Below, in pieces: positions 42,998 through 53,540 of a stretch of DNA of 64,000 nt. Position 1 is the stretch's first letter. Each line of letters starts with the position of its first letter. The notes below the pieces were generated by a model. That model worked only from the letters and a program-made list of their open reading frames with translations, did not search any database and had not been told where the DNA came from. This DNA is from Carallia brachiata. Its lineage: Eukaryota > Streptophyta > Magnoliopsida > Malpighiales > Rhizophoraceae. The position numbers and the translations under genes were made by a program. The stretch covers positions 6,790,461 to 6,854,460 of the forward strand of contig JADCRB010000016.1 in the NCBI GenBank assembly GCA_021464245.1. The letters are read 5' to 3'.

Positions 42998-43779
42998 TGT
43001 AAACGAAAAAAAAAATTAATAGTCAATGGTCGGCGTTGCCGATTTCAAGGTCGGTAACGCCGACCAAGGAAACAAAATTTTCAAAAATATTCCTTTCCCA
43101 CGATATTTTCACACGAGAAAGGAGCCCTATAAATAGGCCATTGCCTCTCAGTTCAAAACATATTCAATTTGTAAACAAAAAAATACAGAGAATTTGAGAG
43201 AAAAAGAAAATTTTGAAAATCTTTTAAGAAAATTTCTCTTTTTCTTACATATTTTTACTCTGCAGTATACTCTCTTAGCTCCTTTTTGAGAGATATTTCA
43301 AGGGTAAGCCCTTAAACTTTTGTTGTTTCCATTTTAAAGATATTTTTGGGTTTATATTCTCCGATCTGAATTTGTGAGAATATAGATCTGAAAATATCAA
43401 AATACTGCAAATCCAGTTGGGATCAAGCCTCATACGGCCATCAGCAAAGTCCAGGCAGCTCATCCGAGAGCAAGTCCCTCCGACCTTCGGTGAAATTAAG
43501 CCAGATCGGCTCAGATCAGGTCTTTACGGTTCTTAACTATAGTCTAAATGTCCAAACCAGATCCAGTTTCAGTCTACCCAGTTCAAGATAAAGCTGTGGA
43601 AATTATTTATGTCAAGTTCAAGCTCGTGCAGCCTTTGACGGAGTCAAAAAAAGGAACACTAATTGGAGGATCTACGGAGATCGACCCCACGTCAATTTTC
43701 TTTGTTTTAAATTTTTATTTGTAATTTATTTTTATATTTTCGAGTTTAATTGTTTTAGACTTGAAATTTACCCGTTACA
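42998..43779 (+). repeat. 3' LTR of Tat copy 2
   Basis: 782 bp. The U3 inverted repeat is conserved (ggcgttgccgat facing ggtaacgcc), and the TATA box ctataaatagg is at 43128-43138. It is diverged from the 5' LTR by many changes. Confidence 0.9.
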
Positions 43780-43817
43780 GCTATAAATTTTGAACTTGCA
43801 GCAGTTAGACTAAAAAA

Positions 43818-44515
43818 TGTAAATGTAAATTACAAATAAAAATTTTAAAATAAAATAAAATTGATGTGAGGTTGATCTTCATATGAATCATTTGATTAGT
43901 ATTCCTTTGTGATGTTGTCAAGGGCTGTACGAGCTTGATCTTTACAGAAATGAATTCCATAATTTTATCTTGAACTGAATAGACTTTGCTAAAGACTAAG
44001 ACTGGACTTTGGGCATATGCCTGTACTACAGTGAAAACCATAGAGGTTTAATCTGGCTTGAACTAACTTAATTTTACTGAGAGTCGTAGAGACTTGTTCT
44101 CGAATGGGCTTACTGGACTTTGCTGTGGGACGCAATAGATTTAATCTTAGATAAATATTAATATTTTAGATTTTTACTCTCGTAAATTCCAATCTAAGGC
44201 AACTGGAGAGTATAAACTTAGAATATACTTGAAAATAAGTATTAAATATTTTAGGTTATATATCTGAAATATCTCCTTTAATGAAGTTTGAGGAGTATAC
44301 GCTCAATATACAAAAATGTAGCGAGGGAGAGAAATATTTTAAATGTTTTTGTCAGAGTTTGTTTTTGCGAAAATTTTCTGATGCCTTGAGAATAGGAGAG
44401 AATGGCCTTTTATAGGTCATCCTCCCCTTACTGTGCCACCAACCCTTGACCAACCTTGATTTTGAAGGTCTACAGTCGCTGACCCTTGACCAATCAAATA
44501 TATATTACATTTACA
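43818..44515 (-). repeat. Solo LTR of a related gypsy family
   Basis: About 698 bp. Its left part (R/U5 on the minus strand) resembles the Tat LTRs: ttacaaataaaaatttt, gattagtattcc, gtcaagggctgtacgagctt and tgaatagactt occur in the same order. A TATA-like cttttataggtcatc lies near 44407-44421. No interior is attached. It starts only 38 bases from the end of Tat copy 2. Confidence 0.7.
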
Positions 44516-44533
44516 ATAATTGTTTAAGACACC

Positions 44534-44790
44534 GTCAGGTGGCTATAGCCTTAGAGAGTTTCTATAGTTGTTATATACGACGTGACAGAAGAAATTATAT
44601 GATGTGTTAAAAGAAATTATACGAAGTGTAACCAACTATTAAAAGAAATTTTAGTTTTTAATAGTTGGTTACACGTCATATAATTTCTTATGACACGCCG
44701 TATAATTTTTTTTCTAATTTCTATATCAAGTCGTATAATTTTTTTTTGTCACGTCATGTATAACATATATAGAAGCTACCTAACAATATA
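44534..44790. mobile_element. Foldback MITE
   Basis: Long imperfect inverted arms of over 100 bases: left arm 44534-44644, right arm 44655-44790. The inner ends gtgtaaccaactattaaaa and tttttaatagttggttacac pair perfectly around a short loop. The outer parts share ggtagct..ctata and gacgtgaca elements. No coding capacity. Superfamily not determined. Confidence 0.75.
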
Positions 44791-46210
44791 ACTATTTAGC
44801 ATTTTCCAATTGTTTATTTTCTTCTTTGGTTTCTTTTTATACGAGAAGAATTGTCTTATTTTTGGATTAATTATTTTTGTTTCTGGAAAATAAAGGGAGA
44901 AAGAGAGGAGAGAGAAAGGATGAGGAAAAGGAGACAGAAGTCAAGAGGAGCGAAATGAAACTTTTTTTAAAAATATGTATTTTTGTATTTTCTATTTAGT
45001 TTTTTTATTTTTATTATTTATAAAATAAAATGACACATATTGCGATGTGATCAATTTTTTTACTAATGGGCATACCACGTAACATACTAACAGATTAGGT
45101 AAGGGAAAATCGACGGTGTTTTAGATTTGTTATAAAAAATTTAGTTATACTAAATTAATTTATTTGTAAAATTGATATTAAATTTGTTATTTTACGCAAA
45201 ATTAATAATTTTTTATGTTAACCCTAAAAAATGATTAAAAGAAAGACTTTGTGCATCACTCACTGGTGTTATTATTACTTAGGATTCCTGTATTAAGTAA
45301 ATAATAAAAGTGTCCATAATAATTAAATAAATTAGAATCAATGACTTTCAATTAAAAGAATTCCTTTTTCGTAATGTGATCTTCCGATTTTTTTGCAAAA
45401 CAAAATATTAGATAACAACACTTGGGGATGTTTGTTTAGTACATAAGAATTCGAATAAAGTAATTGATTTTTATTCTACTGTTTGTTTTTTCATAATTTT
45501 ATTTTTATTTCTTTAAATTTAGGGATGTAGTTCATGTATCTAAAAAAATTATGATTCTCACCTTAAAGACATCAACCATTCACATTTTCGGCATAACTAA
45601 CTCAACAGCCCGTTACCAAGTTATTAAAAACAAGCTTCAATTTGATATGAACAAAAAAGAAAAAAAAATTATGGTTGCAAGCTTGTGCAGGTTTGTCCAC
45701 AATGTATCAGTTCTCATTCTCAATTTTACATGTACCAAGTCCACCTTGGATGTTTTCATTCAAAATTTCTATCGTGTTATGTTCAAATTAAGCCTAATAA
45801 ATCTTTAACTAATCCTTGATCTAATTTGGGTTTGCCTATTTTTAATACTCTGAATAATTAGTTCTTTTAACAACTCATTGTAAGTAAAAAAAATTCCTTG
45901 TACTCTTTTTCTCCGCAGAAAAATAAAAGGAAAAACGTGTTCTTTCTTTCTGAAAAGCAACCCACAATTAAGTGAGGAAACTAATGATTTCAATGAGTTG
46001 GGAGTTTCCCAAAGTATCTTGAACAATCTTGAAAATTGTTTGAACAATCTCGAAAATTTCCTCTGCTTCTTTTGGTATATTATTGACAAGCAAGCTAATA
46101 ATCAGACACGCGGCATCCTTTTCTTTGAAAGAAATAAGTGAAGAGAATAATCATATTTAACAATGTCGTGGTTTTTTTTTTTTTTGCCCCACTCCTATCA
46201 ATGTCCCGAG
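44791..46210. other. AT-rich spacer with inverted copy of a dispersed repeat
   Basis: 45060-45240 read on the minus strand resembles 32837-33020 (aaaatcactaattttacat-like and acaccgtc blocks). No gene is seen; the frame at 45551-45808 has no recognisable features. Confidence 0.45.
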
Positions 46211-46217
46211 AACCAAA

Positions 46218-46639
46218 GTTCAGGAGAGTGATCCTGGGTATCAATGCTTCTGGGTATTCGACATAGTCTAGAGTTGATTTGGGAGTAGAGTTACAAGAGA
46301 GTGATTTTCGAGACTCACTCCCTTGCTGCCCTATATTTGATCTCTCATTCTCCATACCAAGCACACACTCTTTCTGCCCTGATTGCAGATATTGGTGTCT
46401 TTTGTGCACGAAATTGGCAACTGAAGTTCCAAAATATTCTCCATAAGGGGAAAACTTGTGCAGATTTTCTGACAAACTTGAGCGTTACCATTGATACGGC
46501 TATTTCATGCACGTTCTTCGCCTCCCTTTGGTCTTCTTCATTTGCTTGACGGGGACTCTCATGACACTTTATTTCTTAGGATTTAATTTTGTTTTTGTTT
46601 AATTTCCTTGTTCCCTTACATTAAAAAAAAAAAAAAAAC
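46218..46639 (+). mobile_element. 5'-truncated LINE with RNase H end and poly(A)
   Basis: An A-tail at 46623-46638 and a 7-base duplication AACCAAA at 46211-46217 and 46640-46646 bracket the insertion. The coding remnant (46301-46549) reads THSLAALYLISHSP and NWQLKFQNILHKGKTCADFL, the C-terminal RNase H-like domain of plant LINEs (usual form ...ESDS..., W.(V/L).F.HI.RE.N.CAD.LA). Sequence related to the pre-insertion site is found at 52548-52600, without the LINE. Confidence 0.75.
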
Positions 46640-46646
46640 AACCAAA

Positions 46647-47773
46647 ACAGTTCAAATTGAATATATATCCCTGCAATCTCCGAGTAATTAATTTTCTTTC
46701 CATAACCACCTGAGATGATAATTTGGTAGTTATTTAGCGTGTTTCTCCCACTCATGATCCAAATTTGAGTCTCATTTCCACATTTGAGGGCAATATCCTT
46801 CTTGACTGTCAGTTTAACTGTGCATACGTGAGTTGATTTCACACTCAACTATCATTATGATCAATTTAGAATGAGCCCACTTAAACTTAATAGTATTCAA
46901 ATAGGATCCTTTCCTTACAAATTCTTTGCAACATGATTTTTCTGTGCTTCCTTGACAAATGTCAATGTGTTTTGTTTTTTTTCTTTTTTTGTCCTCTTAT
47001 TATTTGTTTATGTGCCAAGAGTCAAAATGGAGTTATGTTTATCCATTTTCTGAGGCTTGTAGCTGCACTTTAAATCGACATACGAATAACAGTAAACTGA
47101 CAGTCTTTAAATATTTTTTTTTCAACCAAAAAAAAAGTTAGTTAAATACAAAACGAAAAAGTCATGAACAAAAAAAAAAAGGTTAATTAAATAAGGCTTG
47201 TGCCACAAAAGGTTTTTCAAGTAAAACAAGTCGAGATGGGCCGAAAATTACATAGGTCCATCTCATACGTACAAGATGGGTGCATTGAATACTTGCGATT
47301 GAATCCCTCGCAATTCTGTTTTCTCTCGATCTGCCTCGCCGTGATCTCTAGACGTGATAAAAATTTGAGAACTACTGCAATGCATCGTCTTTCAGATTTG
47401 GCATTAGTATTGCAAAGCTGGTTCATCTTCCCCGCAATTTTTTTTTATGAGCAGACTTATTAGGGTTGTTACGTTTTCTTAATAAACCTTTTGTTGCATG
47501 GGAGTAGGGACACTCTAAATGCTGTGGCCAGCAAATGGACGCACTAAAATATTCCAATTATTGAGTTCGAAAAGGATTAGGCATATTCAGCCTTACTTTT
47601 AATTTTTATACTCGGCACAATAACTTCACCAACTATAGTTCATAATCCAGGACACACAGACAAGTGAATTGATTTCAATAAATAATTTTCCAAGTGTTTG
47701 GGCTGCCGCAAAGAAATGTAAATGACCACCTTCCTTAGCATCTCGGGGAGCAGCTTCTTTAGCGAAGAAGCGT
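46647..47773. other. Gene-free spacer
   Basis: No recognised gene. The frame 47200-47463 has no motif that I know. AT-rich with short homopolymers. Confidence 0.4.
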
Positions 47774-48165
47774 ACTTAAATTTGAAGTATTTGTACATAA
47801 TTTTAAAAATTTAAGTAGTTAAGTTATCAAAACTAAAAATTTGAGTAGAAATAATAAAAATTTGAGTAAAAATTTTACTCAAATTTTGAATAGTTGTACA
47901 TAATTTTAAAAAGTTGAGTTGTTGGTACTGAAAACTAAAAATTTGAGAAAAAGTATAAAAAATTTGAGTCTAGTTCTATTTAAATTTTGAGTATTTATAC
48001 ATAATTTAAAATTTTGAGTAGTTGGTGTTGGAAACTAAAAATTTGAGTAGAAATACTAAAAATCAGAGTCTACTTCTACTCAAAATTTAAGTATTTGTAT
48101 ATAATTTTAAAAATTTAAGTAGTTGATGCTTACAATTAAAAATTTGAGTCTTTAAAAACCAAATT
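47774..48165. repeat. About 100-bp tandem repeat, four degenerate units
   Basis: Units beginning near 47774, 47877, 47987 and 48086, each with a(c/t)t(c/t)aaatttt.gagtatttgtacataatttt followed by gagtagttggt and ctaaaaatttgagt. The short word aaatttgagt recurs throughout. Confidence 0.7.
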
Positions 48166-48839
48166 AATTTTGTTTTCAATATTTACACTAAAATAATTAA
48201 TTTTAAATTTTTTTACATCTAGATATTTTTTTTTCAAAATTCATATTTCATCATATAATTTGAATTTTTTTATTTTATATCCAAATAAAATCGTAGATGC
48301 TTATCTAATAAACTTGGGAGAAAAAAAAATATATATTTGCAACGGAATACATGCGTTTTGACATAGCCCACAAAAAAAAAAAAAACAATTGCACTTGCTA
48401 AAAAAATAAAAAAAAAATAGAAAAACAATTGCACTTGATAAAGAAGTGAAAAAAAAAAAAAGAAGAAGGTGGGCAACCAGTTAAATAAACTTATTTATAT
48501 ATATACACAAACTAACTTAAATCATTTCGGTTACCGGTTAGATTATTTCTATATAATGCATGAAGACAATATCATAACTTAACTTTAAAGACTTTGCATG
48601 CTAAGTACACAATAAACTTATAATGCTAACCACCATGCATAAGACAAAACAACAACTACTACATATTTGATCGACATACAACCACCATACATGCAAGTTG
48701 GCATGATCATACACTACAAGACAAAATTAACCTGCCATTTGTTTCATTTATTTAACACATTTAGTCTGTTTGATATTTTCCCTTTGCTGCAGCTTCACGT
48801 CAATTTAGCATAGGCATGACCCTCTTTCTTTTTGTTTTT
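48166..48839. other. 3' flank of the DUF4220 gene
   Basis: AT-rich, no gene. On the minus strand an AATAAA polyadenylation-like signal lies at 48747-48752, 88 bases after the DUF4220 gene's stop. Confidence 0.4.
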
Positions 48840-51152
48840 CTAGCCAACAATTAATTTAGCTTGGGCGTGACCCTCATTGATTTGAAATTGATTTCCAATG
48901 CCAAAATGTGCCATCATAAGCCAAACCAAAGACACCAGCTCTCCACCTTTGCTTACCTGCTGGGCATGGCCAGTTGCTTTGCAATGACCCGCAGCATATG
49001 ACAGCAATTCCACCCACACTCTGCTTATCAAATGCCACTTCTCCCCGCCCAATCCCTGCAACTGCTTGGCTAGTTCGCATGCGTCAAACAACACAGACTT
49101 GCTTCTATCTCCCTTCACGGTAATCGGCTTAATCTCAGTGTGGACCGCCAGGATTTTCTTGCATGCATCTTTTTCTGCGGGCCATTTTAGACCCCTTTCC
49201 TCAATGAATCTATAGGTCTCCGCGCAGGTGTCCCGAAATATGATTTTGCCAATGCCCGCCGCTGCTGCCATCATCGTCGGCTGAAAGATCAGGAGGTATA
49301 GCATGTAATCAGACAGCAACTTGCTGAAAATTTGGTGATTCCCGCCAGGAATAGGATTCGTATTCGTTTCTGTCTGTTCACCTTTGTACAGCAGCTCTGT
49401 GGCCACGTGCCAAAGCAAAAGGCTCTCATCGTAAGCAACATCGAGAATATAAGACATTAACTTACAATTCGTGTTCTCAGCCAATTTAGTGACCTGGACG
49501 GCCCAGTCTCCTCTGGCCGAGAATATCCTCTTTGTCGTTTCTGAATCGTTTGCAAGTAAGGATTTCTCCCGCAACTCACCATATATAAATTTCCAAAGCT
49601 CTCTCGTGAAAGGCTCTGTGCCCACGTATAGCATCTCGTCTACAGTGTCCTTAAGGCCAACTTTGTCAATGAGTTTCTCGGTAGATTTGCTGAGGAATTG
49701 GTCAATGGACAAGAATTGAACCAGCATCTTGATGGGCCTAAGCAGAAATGCGATGCAAGTGAACAAAAATTGAACAAGTTTCATGATGAATTTAACGATT
49801 GGATCAACAATCAAATTGATTTTGGTCGTATCAAGGACTATTGTGAGGAGGTTCTGATGCCTGTACTTGTATATCCCCGTTGGACGCCCTTTGAGGCAAT
49901 AACTTATCAAGTTGTGGGTTGACACATGATGAGACCACCTGCGGAATAAAAATGGTGTGTATATAACTGTGTGTTTGACTGGTTTTTCGGTGAAGTAATC
50001 AAACTGACATCGTGTCTTGAACTTCAGGAACTGCTCAAATGTAGTGGCGAGTCTGCTGTCGAATTTCTCCAAAGAAGTCACCGTCCAGTCAGAGAAGATG
50101 GCCATGAACAAGGAGATTATGTCGAGTGCCATCGCACCCAAGAGCAATGCATATGTGACGCGCACATCAAACATGTTGTAATACCCTTGCTTCTTCACAT
50201 GGAAGCGGAAGACCACAAGGGCGGACACCACCGCGCAGAAAGCTGTAAGCCGGAAGAACCTTCCCCAATTAGAGTGCACAACGACGGCCTTCGTGAAGAG
50301 GACTTCATAAATGAAGTTGAGCTCCACTTCCACCACTCTCAGAGCATTCGCAGGACCCAGGTAACAAAAGAAGTCCCGGCTGTCATTCCTCTCCTTAAAG
50401 CTGAAGATGCGATCAACAATTAGTCCTTTGAAGACATTGAACCACTCGTAAGCTTTCTGCACCACCACTAGTTCCTCCAACGGTTCTTCCTTCATAGTGG
50501 GAACTTTCATATCCTTTTCAGGCTCTGGCATATAAATGATTTGTGTTGAATGTTCATCCTTCTTTTTGACATATTCATCCATGAGCTTGGCATAGTTGGG
50601 CCCCGGATCCGGCTCCGAAAGCATAGAATCCCGGAATTTGTCTATGCTCGCAAAGTAGAGAGATAGTGTCCGCTCCAAATACTTGATAATTCCAACAACA
50701 AACAAGAGAATTGTTGGGATCATTACCTTGTTGTTTTTAAGAGTTTGGATGAACACATAGAGAGTAGCTGCAGCCTGGAGGATGAGGGCAAGTGCGTGCC
50801 TGAGCCAAAGAGCGTTATCTTCCAAGGAGAAAGCAGTGATAGTATCCGGACCACCCAGATGTAGCAAAAGAAATGGAGCCCAGAAGGCCAAGAGGTCACT
50901 GTTTTCTCGAGCAGAAGGGGAAGAATTGCATCTCAGACTGTTGGTTATGAGTCCTACAGCAAATTCTGCGACTGCATCGGCTAATAGGTAGCCCAACCAG
51001 ACCATCAAGATTACAATCGTTCTGCTTGTCCGCTTTCTGGATGGAGCAAACAGGACGAGAATGGTCTGCAATAAGAGACTGAAAATAAGGGCACCCCTGA
51101 TGTTCCAACTTTCCCATACCCTCGTCACCCATTCGGGAACAAAATTCACCAT
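48840..51152 (-). CDS. DUF4220/DUF594 membrane protein
   Basis: An intact single-exon gene of 770 residues, the only undamaged host gene in the window. It starts MVNFVPEWVTRVWESWNIRG; the first hydrophobic segments are at about 19-36 and 45-65, with more at 115-160. DUF4220 wording is seen in LLAFWAPFLLLHLGGPDTIT and LEDNALWLRHAL (residues 85-120), in FFCYLGPANALRVVEVELNF (260-285) and in two hydrophobic stretches at about 305-355. The C-terminal DUF594 region is seen in LLSDYMLYLLIFQPTMMAAA and HLISRVWVELLSYAAGHCKA up to the end. Plants have many such genes, often clustered and intronless; their biochemical role is unknown. Start chosen as the first ATG; the upstream 5' flank is normal non-coding sequence. 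No TE interrupts it. Confidence 0.9.
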   Translation of the reverse strand: MVNFVPEWVTRVWESWNIRGALIFSLLLQTILVLFAPSRKRTSRTIVILMVWLGYLLADAVAEFAVGLITNSLRCNSSPSARENSDLLAFWAPFLLLHLGGPDTITAFSLEDNALWLRHALALILQAAATLYVFIQTLKNNKVMIPTILLFVVGIIKYLERTLSLYFASIDKFRDSMLSEPDPGPNYAKLMDEYVKKKDEHSTQIIYMPEPEKDMKVPTMKEEPLEELVVVQKAYEWFNVFKGLIVDRIFSFKERNDSRDFFCYLGPANALRVVEVELNFIYEVLFTKAVVVHSNWGRFFRLTAFCAVVSALVVFRFHVKKQGYYNMFDVRVTYALLLGAMALDIISLFMAIFSDWTVTSLEKFDSRLATTFEQFLKFKTRCQFDYFTEKPVKHTVIYTPFLFRRWSHHVSTHNLISYCLKGRPTGIYKYRHQNLLTIVLDTTKINLIVDPIVKFIMKLVQFLFTCIAFLLRPIKMLVQFLSIDQFLSKSTEKLIDKVGLKDTVDEMLYVGTEPFTRELWKFIYGELREKSLLANDSETTKRIFSARGDWAVQVTKLAENTNCKLMSYILDVAYDESLLLWHVATELLYKGEQTETNTNPIPGGNHQIFSKLLSDYMLYLLIFQPTMMAAAAGIGKIIFRDTCAETYRFIEERGLKWPAEKDACKKILAVHTEIKPITVKGDRSKSVLFDACELAKQLQGLGGEKWHLISRVWVELLSYAAGHCKATGHAQQVSKGGELVSLVWLMMAHFGIGNQFQINEGHAQAKLIVG

Positions 51153-53113
51153 TTCTTTCTCTTTGATCTCTTCCCCTCGTTCTTCTTTAAAGCTTAGAGG
51201 CTTAGACCTTAGCAGAAAGTCTCAACCGTTTTGTGGGTAGAACTAGCAACAGAATCATCAAAAAGATTGCCAGTGGAATGGGGCTTTTTTTTTTTTTATT
51301 CTATTGTTAAAAAGGTAACAGATAAAAAGGAGGACTATAATTTAAATCGATAACAAAATTCATATAATTCAACTATTTTAAATAAAAATTCTTAGTTTTA
51401 GTATCTTTTATTTTGTATAGAATTTTTTGTTATGTTATCTTTAATTTTAATTAGTAAATTGTTTAATTAATTTAATGGTTGTATTTTTTAATAATTTTTA
51501 AGACATTAACTTTTTTTTTTGAATAACATAAATTATAATTATTTTTTGTTATTTTAGATTCGATTCTTGAATTCACTAAACTTTATTATTACCATCGATC
51601 TTATGCGTTTGTAGGATTTTGTATGTTAAATATTATAAAAATAATTTCAATTTATATCGATAAAAAAATAAATAAACTGTTAAATATTAATATTTTATAT
51701 TTAATATTTAATATTATATAAAATAGACTCACATAATAGATAGCTCAATTATGTGAGCAGTTTTTTTTTTTTTTTTTAAGTATGTGAACAGTTTTATTTG
51801 AATTATTGTACTTGTTTCTACCCCACTGCTATCAATTTGTCGATGGCAAGGCAAACGCTGGAAATATCTCAATAAGCAAATCATTCCATTGTTACAAGGA
51901 CATAAAAGAAAAAAACAAATCGATCCAGTCTGTTGAATTGATTTGAGATTCTGACCTCATTTGAGGTGCGCAGCGGGATTTGAAAGCCCACGTTATCTTC
52001 ACCGTCCCGTCTACTGTACAGTGTGTTTGGAAAATACGTTAAAAAAGAAAGCAAAAGAAAATTGTAATTTTTAAGAAATTTTCATTTGTTTGATTTTTAT
52101 GAAAATAACGAAAAAACGCTGTTAAGAGTTAGAAAAAATGGTAGTGTACAGTGCTAAAATCTCGCTAAAAGTCAAAAGAAAAACAAAACTAAAAATACAA
52201 GTAATTAAAATTATTAAAATAACCTTACTTTTATTAATTTCAAATCACTAACAAATTATATGTACAAATAATTTTATAATTTTATTTATTTTCCTTTTTA
52301 TATTTTTTCATATATCTAAAAATATATTCTCAAACTTTTTTTCTCATAATTTTTATAAATAACTTTTTTTGCACTAAAATTTTACAATCTAAATAAACTA
52401 ATACAGACTCTGTTCTTTCGGACAAATAAAATAAAAGAAAAAATCACAGATAAATTGCATTGCACAAAGTGATAAATTTACGTCCATATGCTTCGGCCGG
52501 TTTGAAAATGCCGTGGTCCTCTTTTTTTTTTTTTTTTTTTTTGTTTCTAGTTTCTGCCCCACTGCTATCAATGTCTCAACGAGCAAAACAGTTCAAATCG
52601 AATATTATATTTTCTTCCCCATGGCTGGTTAATTTCCCTACCAAATTAGTTAGAAAATCATAACTAGACAATTTATGTCTACATATTTCTGTCAAGGTAG
52701 GAGGCCATGGATATGTTGAAGACAAATTGCTGGATGATTTTTCAAAAGTACAAAAGTCTACACTATAGCAATTATCTGTTCTTAAATCTGATAATTTTGT
52801 GTGCATTCTTATCCTTTCTTCTGCCACACATTTGTCAATTTGTCATTAACTAAAGTGACCACGTCAAAATATTAAAAATAAAATGCACTTTTTACAAACA
52901 TTTATTCAGTAGGGGGAGCCAAGTTGCTCATTAAAGCTGTCATAAATCGCCCAACATATCAAAAATTGTCTAATTGGTATTAAATTTATCTACAATTATC
53001 AAAATCGTGTGAAAAAAAATTATTCACGGTTTTTAATTTTTCAAAACTGTCATAGGTAGGTTGGTGACAGTTTTATAATTTTAAAAATTACGTTAACCGA
53101 CTTAATCTGTCAT

Positions 53114-53148
<35 letters not shown>

Positions 53149-53181
53149 CTAAAAAGGACGATTTTTCTTAGAAACAAAGGT
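51153..53181. other. Upstream region of the DUF4220 gene, AT-rich
   Basis: Presumed promoter region (minus-strand gene) followed by AT-rich spacer with T-runs (51287-51298, 51762-51778, 52521-52541). Two segments, 51820-51845 and 52548-52575, share cccactgctatcaat with each other and with 46194-46208, suggesting local duplicated flanks. A TATATA run is at 53115-53147. No gene. Confidence 0.45.
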
Positions 53182-53540
53182 GGTACCATTAGAATTGTGA
53201 TACTTGTTATTCTCTTGATCTTATATGTTGTAGGATTCATTTATATTACCATTGTTTAGCATTTGGCTAGCATTATTTCTGTTTTAGAAGACAATTATGG
53301 GATTAAGGTCATGATCATGAGCGAGAACTTGATAAAGGGTAAGATTGGAGTGGCAATTGTTGTTTTCATTACTGTTAGAATTTGTTTCATCGCAATCTAT
53401 GTTTTTTATGAGAGTTTTGTGGTGTTTGGCTAGCAAGATCTTAGTCTGGGAATAAGCATTGGAATCTCTGCTTCTTTTTACTGTGAAAAGTCATTCTATT
53501 CGGCATTGTCCTCCAAACAGTGGTCTATTTTGTGTGCAAA
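53182..53540 (+). pseudogene. Remnant of a plant multi-pass membrane protein gene
   Basis: One frame runs from 53182 to 53419 with a single internal stop: VILVILLILYVVGFIYITIV, TAG at 53257-53259 (probably once Trp), then LASIISVLEDNYGIKVMIMS and KGKIGVAIVVFITV. In a shifted frame near 53499, FGIVLQTVVYFVCK follows. I recall this wording (W.LASVVSVLE, LIKGK, Q.V.YFVCK) from an uncharacterised plant family with several membrane segments. The 5' part, the segment between, and the usual C-terminus are lost. No name can be given with certainty. Confidence 0.6.

Larger units (their letters stand above)
33561..43779 (+). mobile_element. Tat-lineage Ty3/gypsy element with WUS-like gene (copy 2)
   Basis: 10.2 kb, plus strand, same order as copy 1: LTR, primer site, purine leader, gag, protease, RT, two RNase H domains, integrase, WUS-like gene, second cargo block, polypurine tract, LTR. 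The flanks are gctgt (33556-33560) and gctat (43780-43784), a target duplication with one mismatch. LTRs (825 and 782 bp) differ by many substitutions and indels. Many stops arise from C-to-T or G-to-A changes when compared with copy 1 (for example CAG to TAG near 35319), as expected of old methylated DNA. It is clearly older than copy 1. Confidence 0.9.

Noticed and set aside
47200..47463. 87-residue plus-strand frame
   Set aside because: No motif, no splice context and no similarity that I can recall; length is within chance expectation.
49698..50423. Plus-strand frames of 74 and 150 residues
   Set aside because: Antisense shadows of the intact DUF4220/DUF594 gene.
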